The position numbers and the translations under genes are program-made. Of a stretch of 64,000 bases of DNA, positions 12,611 to 25,539 are shown in pieces. Below the pieces are notes generated by a model, which had not been told where the DNA came from, ran no database searches, and saw only the letters and a list, made by a program, of their open reading frames with translations. The DNA is from Lycium barbarum (taxonomy: Eukaryota; Streptophyta; Magnoliopsida; Solanales; Solanaceae), in contig NC_083339.1 of NCBI RefSeq assembly GCF_019175385.1, positions 28,487,637 to 28,551,636 on the forward strand. The letters run 5' to 3'. Position 1 is the first letter of the stretch; each line of letters begins with the position of its first letter.

Positions 12611-13473
12611 TGATTTGATTTTGAGACGTTGGTGTTGTACTTGTGGTGTTGGATTCGGACTTGATATATTGAGACTTGGTACATTTGGGATTAGATGCTT
12701 TACTTAGGCAATGACATGAACTTGGATTTGGACTTATTGATTGAACTTGTTAAAGTATTCGATAGACCGTCTGTAAGATTAGTTATATGTTTGGTCTCTA
12801 TGTGATGTAGGATAACGGGTGTCCTAATGATGTGTTGACTACTAGACTAAAACGATCGATTTAATGATATGTGAGTTGCGAGATTGTTGTGCGATTGGCT
12901 GGTGATTATTGGGGTAAAGTTAATGATTAAAGGTATTGATGTACAATGTGTGGCAACTGGACGCTGACTTGAATGGATTGTTATCATTTTTATCAGTGAA
13001 TTCTTTTACTGATATGTGTTACTAACCATTGTCGGCCTATAATACTTACTCAGTACCCGTGGATTATACTGATAATGCACTTGCTAAACCTTTTTTTTGT
13101 GGTGTAGATTGTTTCAGGTAGTTGATTGTGATATGAAGCGAAAATGTACGGTTCCCATCTGGAAGGCCTCCTCCCATTCCATTCCGGGACGGAGGTTGAG
13201 TCTTAGAATGTAGTGGTAATATGAAATCATTAGTGGCTCTTGTGTTAGTCTAGACCAGGTCATCGGAAGTTGGATTGAGTCTGTAATCATTTATTTGTTG
13301 TAATCTCTTAAATACTCGCATTAATAGGAAATATTATAATGTTCCGCTGTTATTTCTAAGTATCTAATGCTTTAAATGAATTGTTATCTAATTGACGTGT
13401 GTTTAAATGAGAGGGTTCGCCTACCTAGGTGGGAAAGGTAGGTGCCCGCACGGTCCTGAATTGGGTCGTGACA

Positions 13474-13959
13474 TTAAAGTATTGTGATGATCTATTTGAA
13501 GCATTTGAGGTAGTTGCTTTACTTGAATAAGATTATGACAGTTTGATTGCCTAAATTTGTTCTTTTATGGATCAGTATACTTATGTAATGTCAACTGGAT
13601 AATATGAAGTTATGATTGGGATAAAAAGAGAAAAGATCATGATCAGGTTAAAACAAAGCTTAAGGAACCTAGGCATGTTTATAAGAAGTCTTTGATAAGT
13701 GTCTAGAACATTTAGCGTTAGGGTCTGCTTCCATTTATGTGGGTCTGAATCCTCCCAAGTCTGTCTGAATGTGCTTAAGTTGGTCAAATAATTCTGAATA
13801 GTTGCATGTTATGCATTAAGGAAATTTTAAAGCAGCAATATCCTAGAATAGGATAAAGAAGTCTAAAAATGAAGTTTTGGGATTCAAGTTCACTCATGAG
13901 ATAATGGGGTATTACGGGGTCCATCAGGAGCTAATAAAAGATCTATAAAGTTGTAGAAA
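13474..13959 (+). mobile_element. Tat/Ogre-type 3' LTR, segment 2 of 3 (E1)
   Basis: AT-rich non-coding DNA between elements C and D. It begins with the right copy of C's duplication (TTAAA) and ends with the left copy of D's duplication (AGAAA, 13955-13959). Assigned to E1 because both neighbours are insertions and the sequence style continues on either side. No gene seen. Confidence 0.6.
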
Positions 13960-15821
13960 TGTCACGTCCCAAAATACCTGCTAGACGTGATTGGCACCCA
14001 GCAAACACCACCCGCCAGGCGAACCATATATCATACTCTTAATCATTTACAAAAGCACTAAAAGAAAATAAGTGCAGGTCCCACAACGTTATTAATGATA
14101 AAAATGCGAAATAGTCGCCAACCAAATCCATAATCGATTTATGAAAACCAACCAATGCTAAGATAAAAAGAATCTCTAGCCCACATCTCACGCTAAGACC
14201 ATAGAGCATCTAACAGAGTTACATGAGTTTGAGTGTCGGGCATGTAAACCCAAAATAAAAGAAATAACTAGAAATAAACTAGCTAAAGCTGAAATGGCTG
14301 CCTCCACGAACAATGCGGTGGCTCACCTAAGCAACAAAATCCACTCACGAAGTCTTCAATTACCAGCGTCGTTCTCAACGACAGTATCTGCATGGACATG
14401 CAGGTAAGGAGTGAGTTATACATAAATATAACCTACTAAGATCCTCGACCCGCCACTTCAAATACCCCTGGAACAAGTGTTAGAAAATACAAACACACAA
14501 CAGGCACAAAAATATTATGCACATGAATATATCATTATATAATAGCAACCAAGGTCCAAACCACTGTTTATCAAATATATTATATATTTCAACACAATTT
14601 ACACTACGAACCGTCATAAGTGGCAGTTAAAGAATTAGTCAACACTATGAATCCACAGCAACATACACAATGCGCCAATTATGTCAGGAAGCATACACAA
14701 TGCTAAGGGAAGCATACACAATGCCCCAATATCATCAAGACGCATACACAATGCTAAGGGAAGCATACACAATGCTAAGGGAAGCATACACAATGCCCCA
14801 ATATAATCAAGAAGCATACACAATGCCCCAATAGAATCAAGAAACATACACAATGCTAAGGGAAGCATACACAATGCCCCAATATCATCAAGAAGCATAC
14901 ACAATGCTAAGATGGCTCACAACTATACCACATCACAAAATAATTTATAAAGAGAGGTTTGGATTATTTGAAAATAAAGTATATTCGGTTGGCCTTAAGG
15001 ACCACTGATTCTGCCAAGCACACGCTCGCCCCAACACATGGACCAGGCAGACAAAACATATTTTTAAAACGGATTTTGAAAAGCAAGTACCCAAAGCTTA
15101 AAGTCTCACTTACGTCAAATTCACAATTCAAGCACACTTCCCAATAAATGAAAATTGCGTTCTCGAGTCTTCGGATTGCCTCAAACTACACAAAAACGGA
15201 TTTAGAATGGTCAAAACCCATATGGTAAACCACTTCTATATTTTTAGAGACGTAAACGGTTAAAGTCAAATTTTAAAGGACGAAAACGCCCTCTGGTCAA
15301 TGTGTTCAAAACCCGACAAGACTTATGTTTTCGGAAAGGCCTTAACGAGAGGATTCCAACGATATATAGAAGTCTAAAATCCGACACTATTTTCCCTTTC
15401 AAATCAATGATTTTGGTTGAAGAACCCTAGAGCTAAACTTTCTCAATTCATCAAAATATCCTCATGTTTTCACCATAAAGATTTACCCATAATTATGTAA
15501 TAAACTTAAATAAAGGACTAGAGTAAATACCTTGATGATTTGAGGTGAAAGTTCTTATTTTTCTCCTCTCCTTTCTTTTCTTTTTCTCCTTTTTTTTTTC
15601 CTGCTGGTTTTCTCTCCCTCTGTTTGCTCGTCCTTATTTTTATATTTTTTTTTGGTTCCTTCAGATTGTAGTGTTTCACGTTAGCCAACAGACTTTTTAA
15701 AGTTTTTTTTTTCTTTTCCTTTTCCTTTTTGGGCTTGGCTACATTCCTTTTTTTTTTCTTTTTATTTCATTCTTTTATTTAAATTACCAACTAAGCCTTA
15801 AAAAATATATGGGTTATTACA
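13960..15821 (-). repeat. Element D 3' LTR (1862 bp)
   Basis: On the plus strand it reads TGTCACGTCCC... to ...GGGTTATTACA. Matches 20899-22735 nearly base for base, including the GCATACACAATGC minisatellite and the pyrimidine-rich tract around 15560-15780. Confidence 0.95.
14660..14912. repeat. GCATACACAATGC minisatellite in 3' LTR of D
   Basis: Alternating units of about 20 bases (GCATACACAATGCTAAGGGAA) and 30 bases (GCATACACAATGCCCCAATAT plus A-rich tail). Unit order and number differ from the array in the other LTR (21597-21815). Confidence 0.9.
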
Positions 15822-15854
15822 TTCTCTACCACTTAAAATGACGTTTGTCCTCGA
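15822..15854 (-). other. Pre-LTR motif and polypurine region of element D
   Basis: Read on the minus strand: TTCGAGGACAAA (15854-15843), then CGTCATTTTAAGTGGTAGAGAA running into the LTR. The purine tract is weak (AGTGGTAGAGAA). The motif is one base off the TTCGAGGACGAA seen in element A. Confidence 0.7.
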
Positions 15855-15860
15855 ACGGGT

Positions 15861-18800
15861 CTAATTCATACCTGTCGCGTCAAATAAGTGAGGATATTTA
15901 TCTCGCATATCCGCCTCGGACTCCCAAGTAGCCTTCTCGGTTGGGTGATTACGCTATAACACTTTGACTGAAGCTACCTGCTTCGACTTCAATTGTCGTA
16001 CTTGCCTATCAAGAATAGATATGGGACCCTCCTCATAAGTCAAATTCTCATCGAGCTCCACATCCTCTGGCTGAATCTTATGGCTATCATCACCAACATA
16101 TCGTCTTAGCATAGACACGTGAAATACAGGACGAACAACAGACAATCTCGGAGGTAAAGCAAGTCTCTATGCCACCAACCCAATTCGATCCAAAATCTCA
16201 TAAGGACCAATGTACCTAGGACTTAACTTACCTTTCCGACCGAATCTCATAACTCCTTTCATAGGGGATACTTTTAGAAAGACTTTTTCCCCCTTCATGA
16301 GCTCTATATCACGTACTTTCTTATCGGCATAGGACTTTTGTCTGCTTTGTGCTGTCTACAGCCGTTCTCGTATCAATGCAACTTTTTCCAAGGCTTGCTG
16401 AACCAGATCTGGACCTAATAGTTGTGCTTCGCCCGGTTCGAACCATCCAACTGGTGAACGACACCTGCGACCATATAGAGCCTCAAACGGCGCCATCTGT
16501 ATACTCGATTGGTATTATAAGCAAACTCTGCCAAAGGCAACTGATCGTCCCAATGACCACCAAAATTAATCGCGCAAGCTCTAAGCATGTCCTCTAAAAT
16601 CTGAATAACTCGCTCAGACTGTCCATCAGTTTGTGGATGAAAAGCTGTACTCAACTCGACCTGTGAACCCAACGACTTCCAAAAAGACTTCCAAAACTCA
16701 GCAGTAAATTGTGCACCTCGAACAAATATTATAGAAATAGGCACACCATGAAGTCGTACTATCTCACGGAGGTAAATATTTCTAACTGCTCTGCGGTATG
16801 AGTAACCCGAACTGGTATAAAATGAGCGGATTTGGTGAGTCTATCCACAATCACCCAGACTGAGTCATGTTTCTTGAAAGTATTCGGCAAACAAACTACG
16901 AAATCCATCGTAATCCTTTCCCACTTCCACTCTAGGATAATCAAGTTTTGCATTACTCCGCCAGGTTTTTGATGTTCATATTTGACCTACTGATAATTTA
17001 AGCAACTTGTCACATGTTTCAAAATATCAGCCTTCATACCTTTCCACCAATATAATCTATGCAAGTCTTGGTACATCTTCGTAGCACCTGGGTGGATGGA
17101 GTATCGTGAGCTATGAGCCTCTTCAAGAATTAGTTGTTTCACATTATCCACCATAGGAATACACAGTCTACCCTGACAACGTAACACGCCTTCGCTATCA
17201 ATAGAGAATAACTTAATGCCCCCATTTTGCACTCGATCTCGCAGTCTAGAAAGACGGGGATCTTCATATTGGCAAGCCTTAACCTGCCCCACTAAGGACG
17301 ATTGTGCCACCATAACTGCAAGTAATCTGCCCTGTACTGTATGATCGATCCGAACTCCGCGGTTGGATAATGCTTGAATATCCTTAGCCATAGGTCGTTC
17401 TTTAGCAGTAAATCGAGCCAAGCTGCCCAAAGACTTTCTACTCAAGGTGTCTGCCACCACATTCTCCTTACCAGGATGATACAAAATAGTAAGATCATAA
17501 TATTTAAGTAACTCTAACCACCATCGCTGTCTCAAATTCAGATCTCTTTACTTGAATATGTATTGCAAACTCTTGTGATCAGTATAGATTTCACACGGCT
17601 CACCATAAAGATAGTGACGCCAGATCTTGAGTGCAAATACAACTGCGGCCAATTCTAAGTCATGAGTTGAATAATTATTCTCATGTTTCTTTAGCTGTCG
17701 AGACGCATAAGCTACCACTTTACCATTCTGCATCAAGACACAACCCAACCCAACTCGAGATGCATCACAATAAATGATGAAACCACCCTCATCAGTAGGT
17801 AAGGTCAAAATCGGAGCCGTAGTCAATGCAGTCTTTAATTTCTGAAAGCTTTCTGAACATTCATCTGACCACTGGAACACCACACCTTTCTGAGTTAAAC
17901 GTGTCAATGGAGCGGCTATCTTCGATAAACCCTCCACAAACCTTCTGTAATATCCAGCTAGTCCCATGAAGCTGCGTATCTCTGTGGGAGTAGTGGGTTG
18001 AGGCCAATCTCGAACTGCTTCAATTTTCTTTGGATCAACTTGAATCCCATCTCGGGACACCACGTGTCCTAAAAAGGAAACTGTGCTCAACCAGAACTCA
18101 CATTTTGAGAACTTGGCATAAAGCTTTCGTTCCTTAAATGTCTGTAGCACAATTCCTAAGTGTTGTCCATGCTCAGCTTCACTCCGAGAGTAGGCCAAAA
18201 TATCATCAATGAACACAATCACAAAATGGTCTAAGTATGGCTTGAATACCCTGTTCATGAGGTCCATAAATGCTGCGGGGGAATTAGTCAGCCCGAATGA
18301 CATCACCAAAAATTCGAAGTGCCCATATCTTCTTCGAAAAGCTGTCTTGGAGATGTCCTCAGTCTTGATTCTCAGCTGACGATAACATGATCTCAAGTCG
18401 ATTTTGGAAAAATGAGTAGCACCCTGCAGTTGATCAAACAAATCATCAATACGAGGCAATGGATACTTATTCTTGATAGTCGCCTTGTTCAGTTGCCTGT
18501 AGTCAATGCACATTCTCATCGTGCCATCTTTCTTCTTCACAAATAACACAGGTGCACCCCAAGGAGATACACTAGGCCTAATGAACCCCTTATCAAGTAG
18601 CTCTTGGAGTTGAGCCTTCAGTTCTCTCAACTCAGCTGGAGCCATACGATATGGAGGAATAGAGATAGGTTGAGTCCCTGGAACTAAATCAATGTTGAAC
18701 TCAATTTCTCTCATCGAGGGTAGGTCGAGTAAATCTTCAGGAAAAACATCCGCAAATTCGCGAACAACAGGAACACTATCAATAGTATCATTCTCTGCTC

Positions 18801-20706
18801 GAGAATCATGAACGGTGGAAATAAAACCCAACACACCCACGATTAATCATTCGGCGTGCCTTTACATAAGATATTATTTTTCCTTAAGCCACAGGAGTCA
18901 TGCCTTTCCACACTAAATTTTCTCTAGGAAAATTAAAACGTATAAGCTTAGCATAGCAATCAACCGATGCATAACATTATGCCAACCAATCCATGCCCAT
19001 AATCGCATCGAAAGCGGACATCGGTAACACACATAGATCAACTACGGTGTCCCTGCCCTGAACAAATATCAGATAATATCTATACACTCTATCCACTAAT
19101 ATAGTCCCCCCACTGGGGTTTCTACCACATACGACACATTAATAGACTCAACTCCCCGTTCTAAGAATATAGCAAAAGAAGGAGATACATACGAATATGT
19201 AGAACCGGGATCAATAAGAGCATATGCACCATGAGAACCAATAGTAATAATACATGTGACTACTGCATTAGATGCCTCGACATCCTGTCTGGTCATAGCA
19301 AAGAATCTCGATGGTCCACCCCTTTCTTGAGCAACCTGTGCACCCTGTCGACCCTGTCCACGAGCACCCTGTGGAGCGGTCCTAGCTGGCTGAATCTGAC
19401 CCCGTGTAGCTGTAGTAGTTCCCTGCGGCTGTGTAGTAGCTCGACTAGCACCAGAATTTTCTTTAGGACAGTATTTACCAATATGCCCCTTTTCACCACA
19501 AGTAAAACAAACCCTATTTGCCCCAAAGCAACGACCACTGTGATTTCTACCACAGTTAGAACACCTCGGATGATAACTTAACTGATATGAGCTATTACCC
19601 TTCCTCTGCATCTGCTGCTGGCCCTGTCTAGAGGAATAACCACTAGAAGACTGCACCACTGATTCTGACTGAGTAGATATGGACTGCCTGTGATAAAAAC
19701 CACTCTTGCCCCCAGATAGAGCACCACTAAACCCACCTGTGTTACGTGGATTTTTTCTTTCACGCTCAACTTTGTCCATCTCTAGATAGGACTCGTAACG
19801 GAGAGCAGTGTCAACTACATCTGAATAGGTACCATATCGCACATCTCGTACCATAGGACCACGATAGCGATGCTCAAGTCCATCCACAAATCGTCTCACC
19901 TTCTCTCTCGGATCCTCTACCAAATAAGGTACATACTTGGATAAATCTGTAAACTTGGCCTCATATTCTGTAACTGTCATAGTTCCCTACCGTAGATTAT
20001 TGAATTGACGTCTCATGTCATCTTGCTTGCTTAATAGAATGAACCTGTCCTTAAACAGTGCTAAAAATTCTGACCAAGTAATAGGTTACCCTACTGGTCT
20101 ACCTCTCTGAATCGAAATCCACCAAGACTCTGCAGAGCTTGAGAATAAGAAAGTGGAAAATTCCACACCACGAGTCTTCTTCAGCCCCAATGTAGTCAAT
20201 ATGTTTTCACAACGATCAATGAACTTCTGAGGTTCAATAGAAGTTGGTGAAGCATCAAACTCTGGTGGCTTAAGATCCACGAAATTCTTAAACTCCTTAG
20301 CTTGCCCTGCAGACTGGACAACCTGTTGAGGGGCCAACTGAGGTGTCTGGTTAGCTGCAACATTCAACTGAACTTAAGCTTGTACTTGTGAAGTAGCCTG
20401 AGGACCTGGAATTCCACTATGATTAGGCGCCAATGCCTCCAACACATTTAATAATCTGGTCACCACATCTGCAGGCATAATAATAGTAGGGGCAGCAGCT
20501 GGAGCCGGTGGAGTGTTCTGAACCACTTGTTCCAGCACTTACTCTGACGCAACTCGGGGCTGACCCCCATTCACAACTTCAGGCTGAGGAGTGCCCTAAG
20601 TCCTAGTCTGAGCTCTAGTTTGATGAGCACTAGCTTGTCTACCACCGCGGGTAGCACTCTGTCCAGCACCACATTTAGCAGATGAAGATGCGCGTTTCTT
20701 AGCCAT
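15861..20706 (-). pseudogene. Decayed gag-pol polyprotein of element D
   Basis: Reads from ATG at 20706 (MAKKRASSS...) to TAG at 15863-15861, about 1,600 codons, normal for Tekay. Domains in order: gag with an intact zinc knuckle CFTCGEKGHIGKYC near 19508-19467; protease with DPGST near 19220 and an AFDAIMGMDWL block near 19010; RT in the open frame 18840-17548 with FIDDIL as the YxDD equivalent; RNase H; HHCC region and integrase core 17535-16415; terminal tail with ...KATWESEADMRDKYPHLF near 15900. Gag-pol is in one frame from 20706 to about 16759, then shifts at least twice in integrase. In-frame stops occur in gag (about 20600, 20550, 20365, 20083), after protease (19096) and in the tail, where a TGG tryptophan has become TAG near 15957. 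Many look like G-to-A or C-to-T changes. The RT block has CYRQL where GYHQL is usual. Confidence 0.92.
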
Positions 20707-20876
20707 CTACGAAATAAATATTACAAGGTTAAACTTGATTCAACTCACGCACGAACAAGGAAAGAAAGAAGGGAAAATTTCCTAGATGTCCAGTAGCCTC
20801 AAGGTCATAAGTATGGGCGCCCACATACCCATGAACAAGATTCTACTAAACACTGCTCCATGACCCGAGACTTAAA

Positions 20877-20894
20877 GCCTAGGCTCTGATACCA
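20877..20894 (-). other. Primer binding site of element D (initiator tRNA-Met type)
   Basis: On the minus strand TGGTATCAGAGCCTAGGC begins 4 bases inside the 5' LTR boundary. Confidence 0.9.
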
Positions 20895-20898
20895 ACTT

Positions 20899-22735
20899 TG
20901 TCACGTCCCAAAATACCCGCTAGACTTGATTGCCACCCAGCAAACACCACCCACCAGGCGAACCATATATCATACTCTTAATCATTTACAAAAGCACTAA
21001 AAGAAAATAAGTGCAGGTCCCACAACGTTATTAATGATAAAAATGCGAAATAGTCGCCAACCAAATCCATAATCGATTTATGAAAACCAACCAATGCTAA
21101 GATAAAAAGAATCTCTAGCCCACATCTCATGCTAAGACCATGGAGCATCTAACAGAGTTACATGGGTTTGAGTGTCGAGCATGTAAACCCAAAATAAAAG
21201 AAATAACTAGAAATAAACTAGATAAAGCTGAAATGACTGCCTCCACGAACAATGCGGTGGCTCACCTCAGCAACAAAATCCACTCCCGAAGTCTTCAATT
21301 ACCAGCGTCGTTCTCAACGACAGTATCTGCATGGACATGCAGGTAAGGAGTGAGTTATACATAAATATAACCTAATAAGATCCTCGACCCGCCACTTCAA
21401 ATACCCCTGGAGCAAGTGTTAGAAAATACAAACACACAACAAGCACAAAAATATTATGCACATGAATATATGATATAATAGCTACCAAGGTCCAAACCAC
21501 TGTTTATCAAATATATTATATATCTCAACACAATTTACACTACGAACCGTCATAAGTGGCAGTTAAAGAATTAGTCAACACTATGAATCCACAACAACAT
21601 ACACAATGCGCCAAATATGTCAGGAAGCATACACAATGCTAAGGGAAGCATACACAATGCCCCAATATTATCAAGAAGCATACACAATGCTAAGGGAAGC
21701 ATACACAATGCCCCAATATAATCAAGAAGCATACACAATGCTAGGGGAAGCATACACAATGCCCCAATATAATCAAGAAGCATACACAATGCTAAGAGAA
21801 GCATACACAATTCCCCAATATCATGGCTCACAGCTATATCACATCACAAAATAATTTATAAAGAGAGTTTTGGATAATTTGAAAATAAAGTATATGTGGT
21901 TGGCCTTAAGGACCACTGATTCTGCCAAGCACGAGCTCGCTCCAACACATGGACCAGGCAGACAAAACATATTTTTAAAACGGATTTTGAAAAGCAAGTA
22001 CCCAAAGCTTAAAGTCTCACTTACCTCAAATTCACAATTCAAGCACACTTCCCAATAAATCAAAACTACGTTCTCGAGTCTTCGGATTGCCTCAAACTAC
22101 ACAAAAACGAATTTAGAATGGTCAAAACCCTTAGGGTAAACCACTTCTATATTTTTAAAGGATTAAACGGTTAAAGTCAAATTTTAAAGGACGAAAACGC
22201 CCTCTGGTCAATGTGTTCAAAACCCGAAAAGACTTATGTTTTCGGAAAGGCCTTAACGAGAGGATTCCAACGATATATAAAAGTCTAAAATCTGACGCTA
22301 TTTGCCCTTTCAAATCAATGATTTTGGTTGAAGAACCCTAGAGCTAAACTTTCTCAATTCATCAAAATATCCCTATGTTTTCACCATAAAGATTTACCCA
22401 TAATTATGTAATAAACTTAAATAAAGGACTAGAGTAATTACCTTGATGATTTGGGGTGAAAGTTCTTATTTTTCTCCTCTCCTTTCTTCTTTTTTTCTCC
22501 CTCTTTTTTTTTCCTGCTGGTTTTCTCTCCCTCTGTTCGCTCGTCCTTTTTTTTCTTTTGGTTCCTTCAGATTGTAGTGTTTCACGTTAGCCATCAGACT
22601 TTTTAAAGTATTTTTTTTCTTTTCCTTTTCCTTTTTGGGCTTGGCTACATTCCTTCTTTTCTATTTTTTTTCTTTTTATTTCCTTCTTTTATTTAAATTA
22701 CCAACTAAGCCTTAAAAAATATATGGGTTATTACA
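20899..22735 (-). repeat. Element D 5' LTR (1837 bp)
   Basis: Pairs with 13960-15821; TG...CA termini. Small indels relative to the 3' LTR occur in the minisatellite and the pyrimidine tract near 22490-22680. A TATA-like AAAATATAT lies at about 22716 close to the transcription-side terminus, but I cannot place the promoter with confidence. Confidence 0.95.
21597..21815. repeat. GCATACACAATGC minisatellite in 5' LTR of D
   Basis: More regular than its counterpart: about 50-base super-units alternate the CTAAGGGAA and CCCCAATATAATCAAGAA spacers. Open frames on both strands here (LPLALCM..., REAYTMPQ...) are translations of the repeat. Confidence 0.9.
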
Positions 22736-23132
22736 AGAAATTATTTTAAAATGAAGTAGAATACATATATGCCACTAGCAGGACTAGGTATCATGTTTGG
22801 TTTCATTTGAATAGAGCTCAGTCTTGACATTTATATTATCAGACTTTCTTTTATATCTGGTTCATGTTTGAATTTTCAAAAGAAGTTTGAGATGGATTTA
22901 AAAGATGATTTGAGTCCTGATGTGCCTTTAACTGTCTGAAAATGATTAAAAAATTGGAAAGGGAATTGCTTTGAACCTGGTGGTTGATGTTCAATCTGAT
23001 TTTAAACTCTTAAGTGATTTAAGTGTTCAACTTTTATCAAATGTTAGTGTCTAAAAAGATTCAACCTGACTTTACATAGTTAGATCCTAAAACTGAGTTG
23101 ATTAGAAGCTCTTAACGTCTAGATGAAATTTA

Positions 23133-23133
<1 letters not shown>

Positions 23134-23164
<31 letters not shown>
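23134..23164. repeat. T10-G21 homopolymer pair
   Basis: Ten T (23134-23143) followed directly by 21 G (23144-23164). Runs this long are error-prone in sequencing and strongly G4-capable. Confidence 0.85.
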
Positions 23165-25501
23165 TGTCAAGCCACTCTTGTCCATAAGTTTTAGTGATTG
23201 GCATTAGGTGGGGAATAAGGTAAAAGGGGTGAGGTTGCTTTGGGAGAGTAAAAGGTGAGCTTAGGCATGAATTGGAGGTGGTGAACAGTAGGGCCTTTGA
23301 TCCCTTTTTCCTGAAAGTAAGGTTCAGGAAAAGGATGGGGAGGTGATGGCCTCACCCTATCCTGTTCATCTTTCAGGACCCTAAGGCTTCCTTGTCTTCC
23401 TAGACCTTGTTCTTATAACTGTGAGGAGTTCAGTGAGACCTGGGGATTGGTCCAGGGTGGTTTGTCATGCCTTGGGAGAAAAGTTCTTGAGATTTCATGT
23501 TGCTTAAAACCAAGTTAATATAAAGGGTAAGTTGTCTGTTACATCTTTGTCATCATTTGAGGGAGAGGGGTTGAAATTGCTATTTGCTAAGTCCAAAAGA
23601 GGTAAGTTACTTACTCAGTGTCTGAATTCATGTTCTTTTTTAGAAGTTTGACTTATTTGCTTTTCTGTTTGCTCCACGATGAATGTGTTTAAAGCCTCTG
23701 TGATGCATTTGTGTATGGGCTTGTTCATGTGAATGTATTAATTTTGGTCTTAATTCATGGAAAAAAACATTTGGTAACCATAAGAATGATAAGAATCTTC
23801 ATTTCTTGAACTTAAACTGAGACACCAAGACCCAGTGGGCATTATGGTATAACTTAGATTAGAAGGGTAAAACTGTGCTTTTGTCTGAGGAGGTTTGGTC
23901 CTATGCTGTTGGAATTAATACGAATCTTATCATGTATAAAATCACGGAGATGAAATATTGAGTATTGCATTTGTATTTCTAAAAAGTGAATAGTGTAAGA
24001 CTGGAATTGGTTTGATGTTGATTATTGGGGATATGGTGGTGATTCTTAAAGGCAGTGTGGACCACTTGGCTTAGGATGGTCTTTTCAAGACACCTCAAAG
24101 AGGGGGTAGAGAAGAGTCAAGCCCAGCTTGACTCATAGTATCTACCCCCCAAATGAGGGGTGTCATGATCAGCCTATGAACCATAAGGGTACTCCTGTCT
24201 TGAGAGAATTTTTTTCTTTCCTTAAATATCATCATCTTACCAAAGGGTTGGAGATAAAAGGGGGGTTTGGGAAAATTGGTTTGTATAAAGGTCTAGAGGC
24301 ACTTAGGAAGTTAAGAATAATGGAACTGTTCATTTACAATAGATGATCTTTGGTTATTGAACTAGTCTAAGGTTGTTGGCAAATAAATGCCTCTGCTAGG
24401 AGTTTAAAGAGGCAAAATATGTAAACTTGGTTTTTGAACTTTATGCCATCTCTTTCTGGGATTTGTTGGTACACATATAGTTGAACCTTTCCCCTATCTA
24501 CATTAAGTGGTAACTAGCATGAAGCCTTGTTGTAATGTGTCCCTACTATTGTTTTATTAAACAAGGACTCTTTCTGTAGTCTTTCCTGAGATTATGGAAC
24601 TCGACAGTCTCAGTTTCACTTGATATTGTCTGGTCCAGGCCTCTTGATGTTCCAACCCTATTTTGGGTGATTACAAGTTATAGAATTTCCCCCTTTGTTT
24701 TAAACCCTTCTATTGTGCTTCTGTGATCACCTTAAACAGTTCTAACTTCCTGCTATAAGAGCTGTTAATATATGAAGTTGATGAATCATTTATTTGATGT
24801 GCATAAGAGTTAAAGTTGGACTTTGATTAGCTTTGGCTTTTGTATAAAAGTTGGACATATAAGAGTGTGGGCAGACACATATTGTATACAGATTAATAAA
24901 AAGGAGGGGAGTATACACATACCATGTGTATATCATAGGTATACACTGTGTATATCTATAAGAAAAATAGGCCAGTCATAGGCAGGATGTATATGCAAGT
25001 GAAAAGGGTATGATTTGTTTGTGCCAATTATTTGACTAAGTACTTTGAAAGTGTTATACATATTGTATATGTCTCATTACATTACAATACTTGCCTCAGT
25101 CTTTGTCCTGATTCTGAATTTATTTTAATGTTACTTGTATTTAAATACTCCCCATAAGCTGATACTTGTGCACAACTTTGAGACTCTGGTTGTATACTAT
25201 GGCAACACTGTTTTTTTTTTGAGAGTTTGAGGAGGTTTTGGGGATAGGTCTAGCCATTCCCCGTTATCCAACCATGCTTGGGGTTCATGAAACCCCTTGA
25301 AACTTGTGCGGTGTCGAGAATAACGGTGGTGACAACGTTTTCCCATTGTTATGGTATGATTTGAGGTTTCTAGTGAAGCAATAGTGTGTGATCAAGTCCC
25401 TAGTTGTGCACTTCCAATCAAATGAGGATGTATATGTAAATGTATATATGTATGGTTAATTATGTTAGTATTAGGTTCATCGAACATAGACTCAAATGGG
25501 G

Positions 25502-25502
<1 letters not shown>

Positions 25503-25539
<37 letters not shown>

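Larger units (their letters stand above)
4191..13473 (+). mobile_element. Element C: non-autonomous LTR retrotransposon (LARD-like, gypsy-type)
   Basis: Two long direct repeats (4191-7505 and 10219-13473) begin TGTAA(C/T)GACCCG and end TCATGACA or TCGTGACA. They flank a 2713-base interior that has a primer binding site but no gag, RT or integrase reading frame. Flanking 5-mers are TTAGA (4186-4190) and TTAAA (13474-13478), a duplication with one mismatch. The element lies inside the Tat LTR E1. The interior is too short for gag-pol and shows no recognised motif in six frames, so mobilisation in trans is expected. The LTRs differ by many substitutions and small indels, so insertion is not recent. 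Confidence 0.85.
10219..13473 (+). repeat. Element C 3' LTR (3255 bp)
   Basis: TGTAATGACCCG... to ...GGTCGTGACA. Differs from the 5' LTR by substitutions, by a triplicated 20-bp unit at 10711-10770 (single in the 5' LTR), and by several small deletions such as the one after about 10895. Confidence 0.9.
13960..22735 (-). mobile_element. Element D: Tekay/Del-like Ty3/gypsy chromovirus, full length but decayed
   Basis: Complete structure on the minus strand: 5' LTR 20899-22735, PBS 20877-20894, gag-pol 20706-15861, polypurine region 15822-15840, 3' LTR 13960-15821. The target-site duplication is the perfect 5-mer AGAAA at 13955-13959 and 22736-22740. Order gag, protease, RT/RNase H, integrase, chromodomain-like tail is that of Ty3/gypsy chromoviruses; the RT sequence style and C-terminal tail point to Tekay/Del. 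Multiple stops and frameshifts make it non-autonomous now. It sits inside the Tat LTR E1. Confidence 0.93.

Noticed and set aside
14635..14904. Leucine/methionine repeat frames (LPLALCML) and their plus-strand counterparts (21571-21854)
   Set aside because: Translations of the LTR minisatellite of element D.
19231..19581. Plus-strand 116-codon frame inside element D
   Set aside because: Antisense shadow of the gag zinc-knuckle region.
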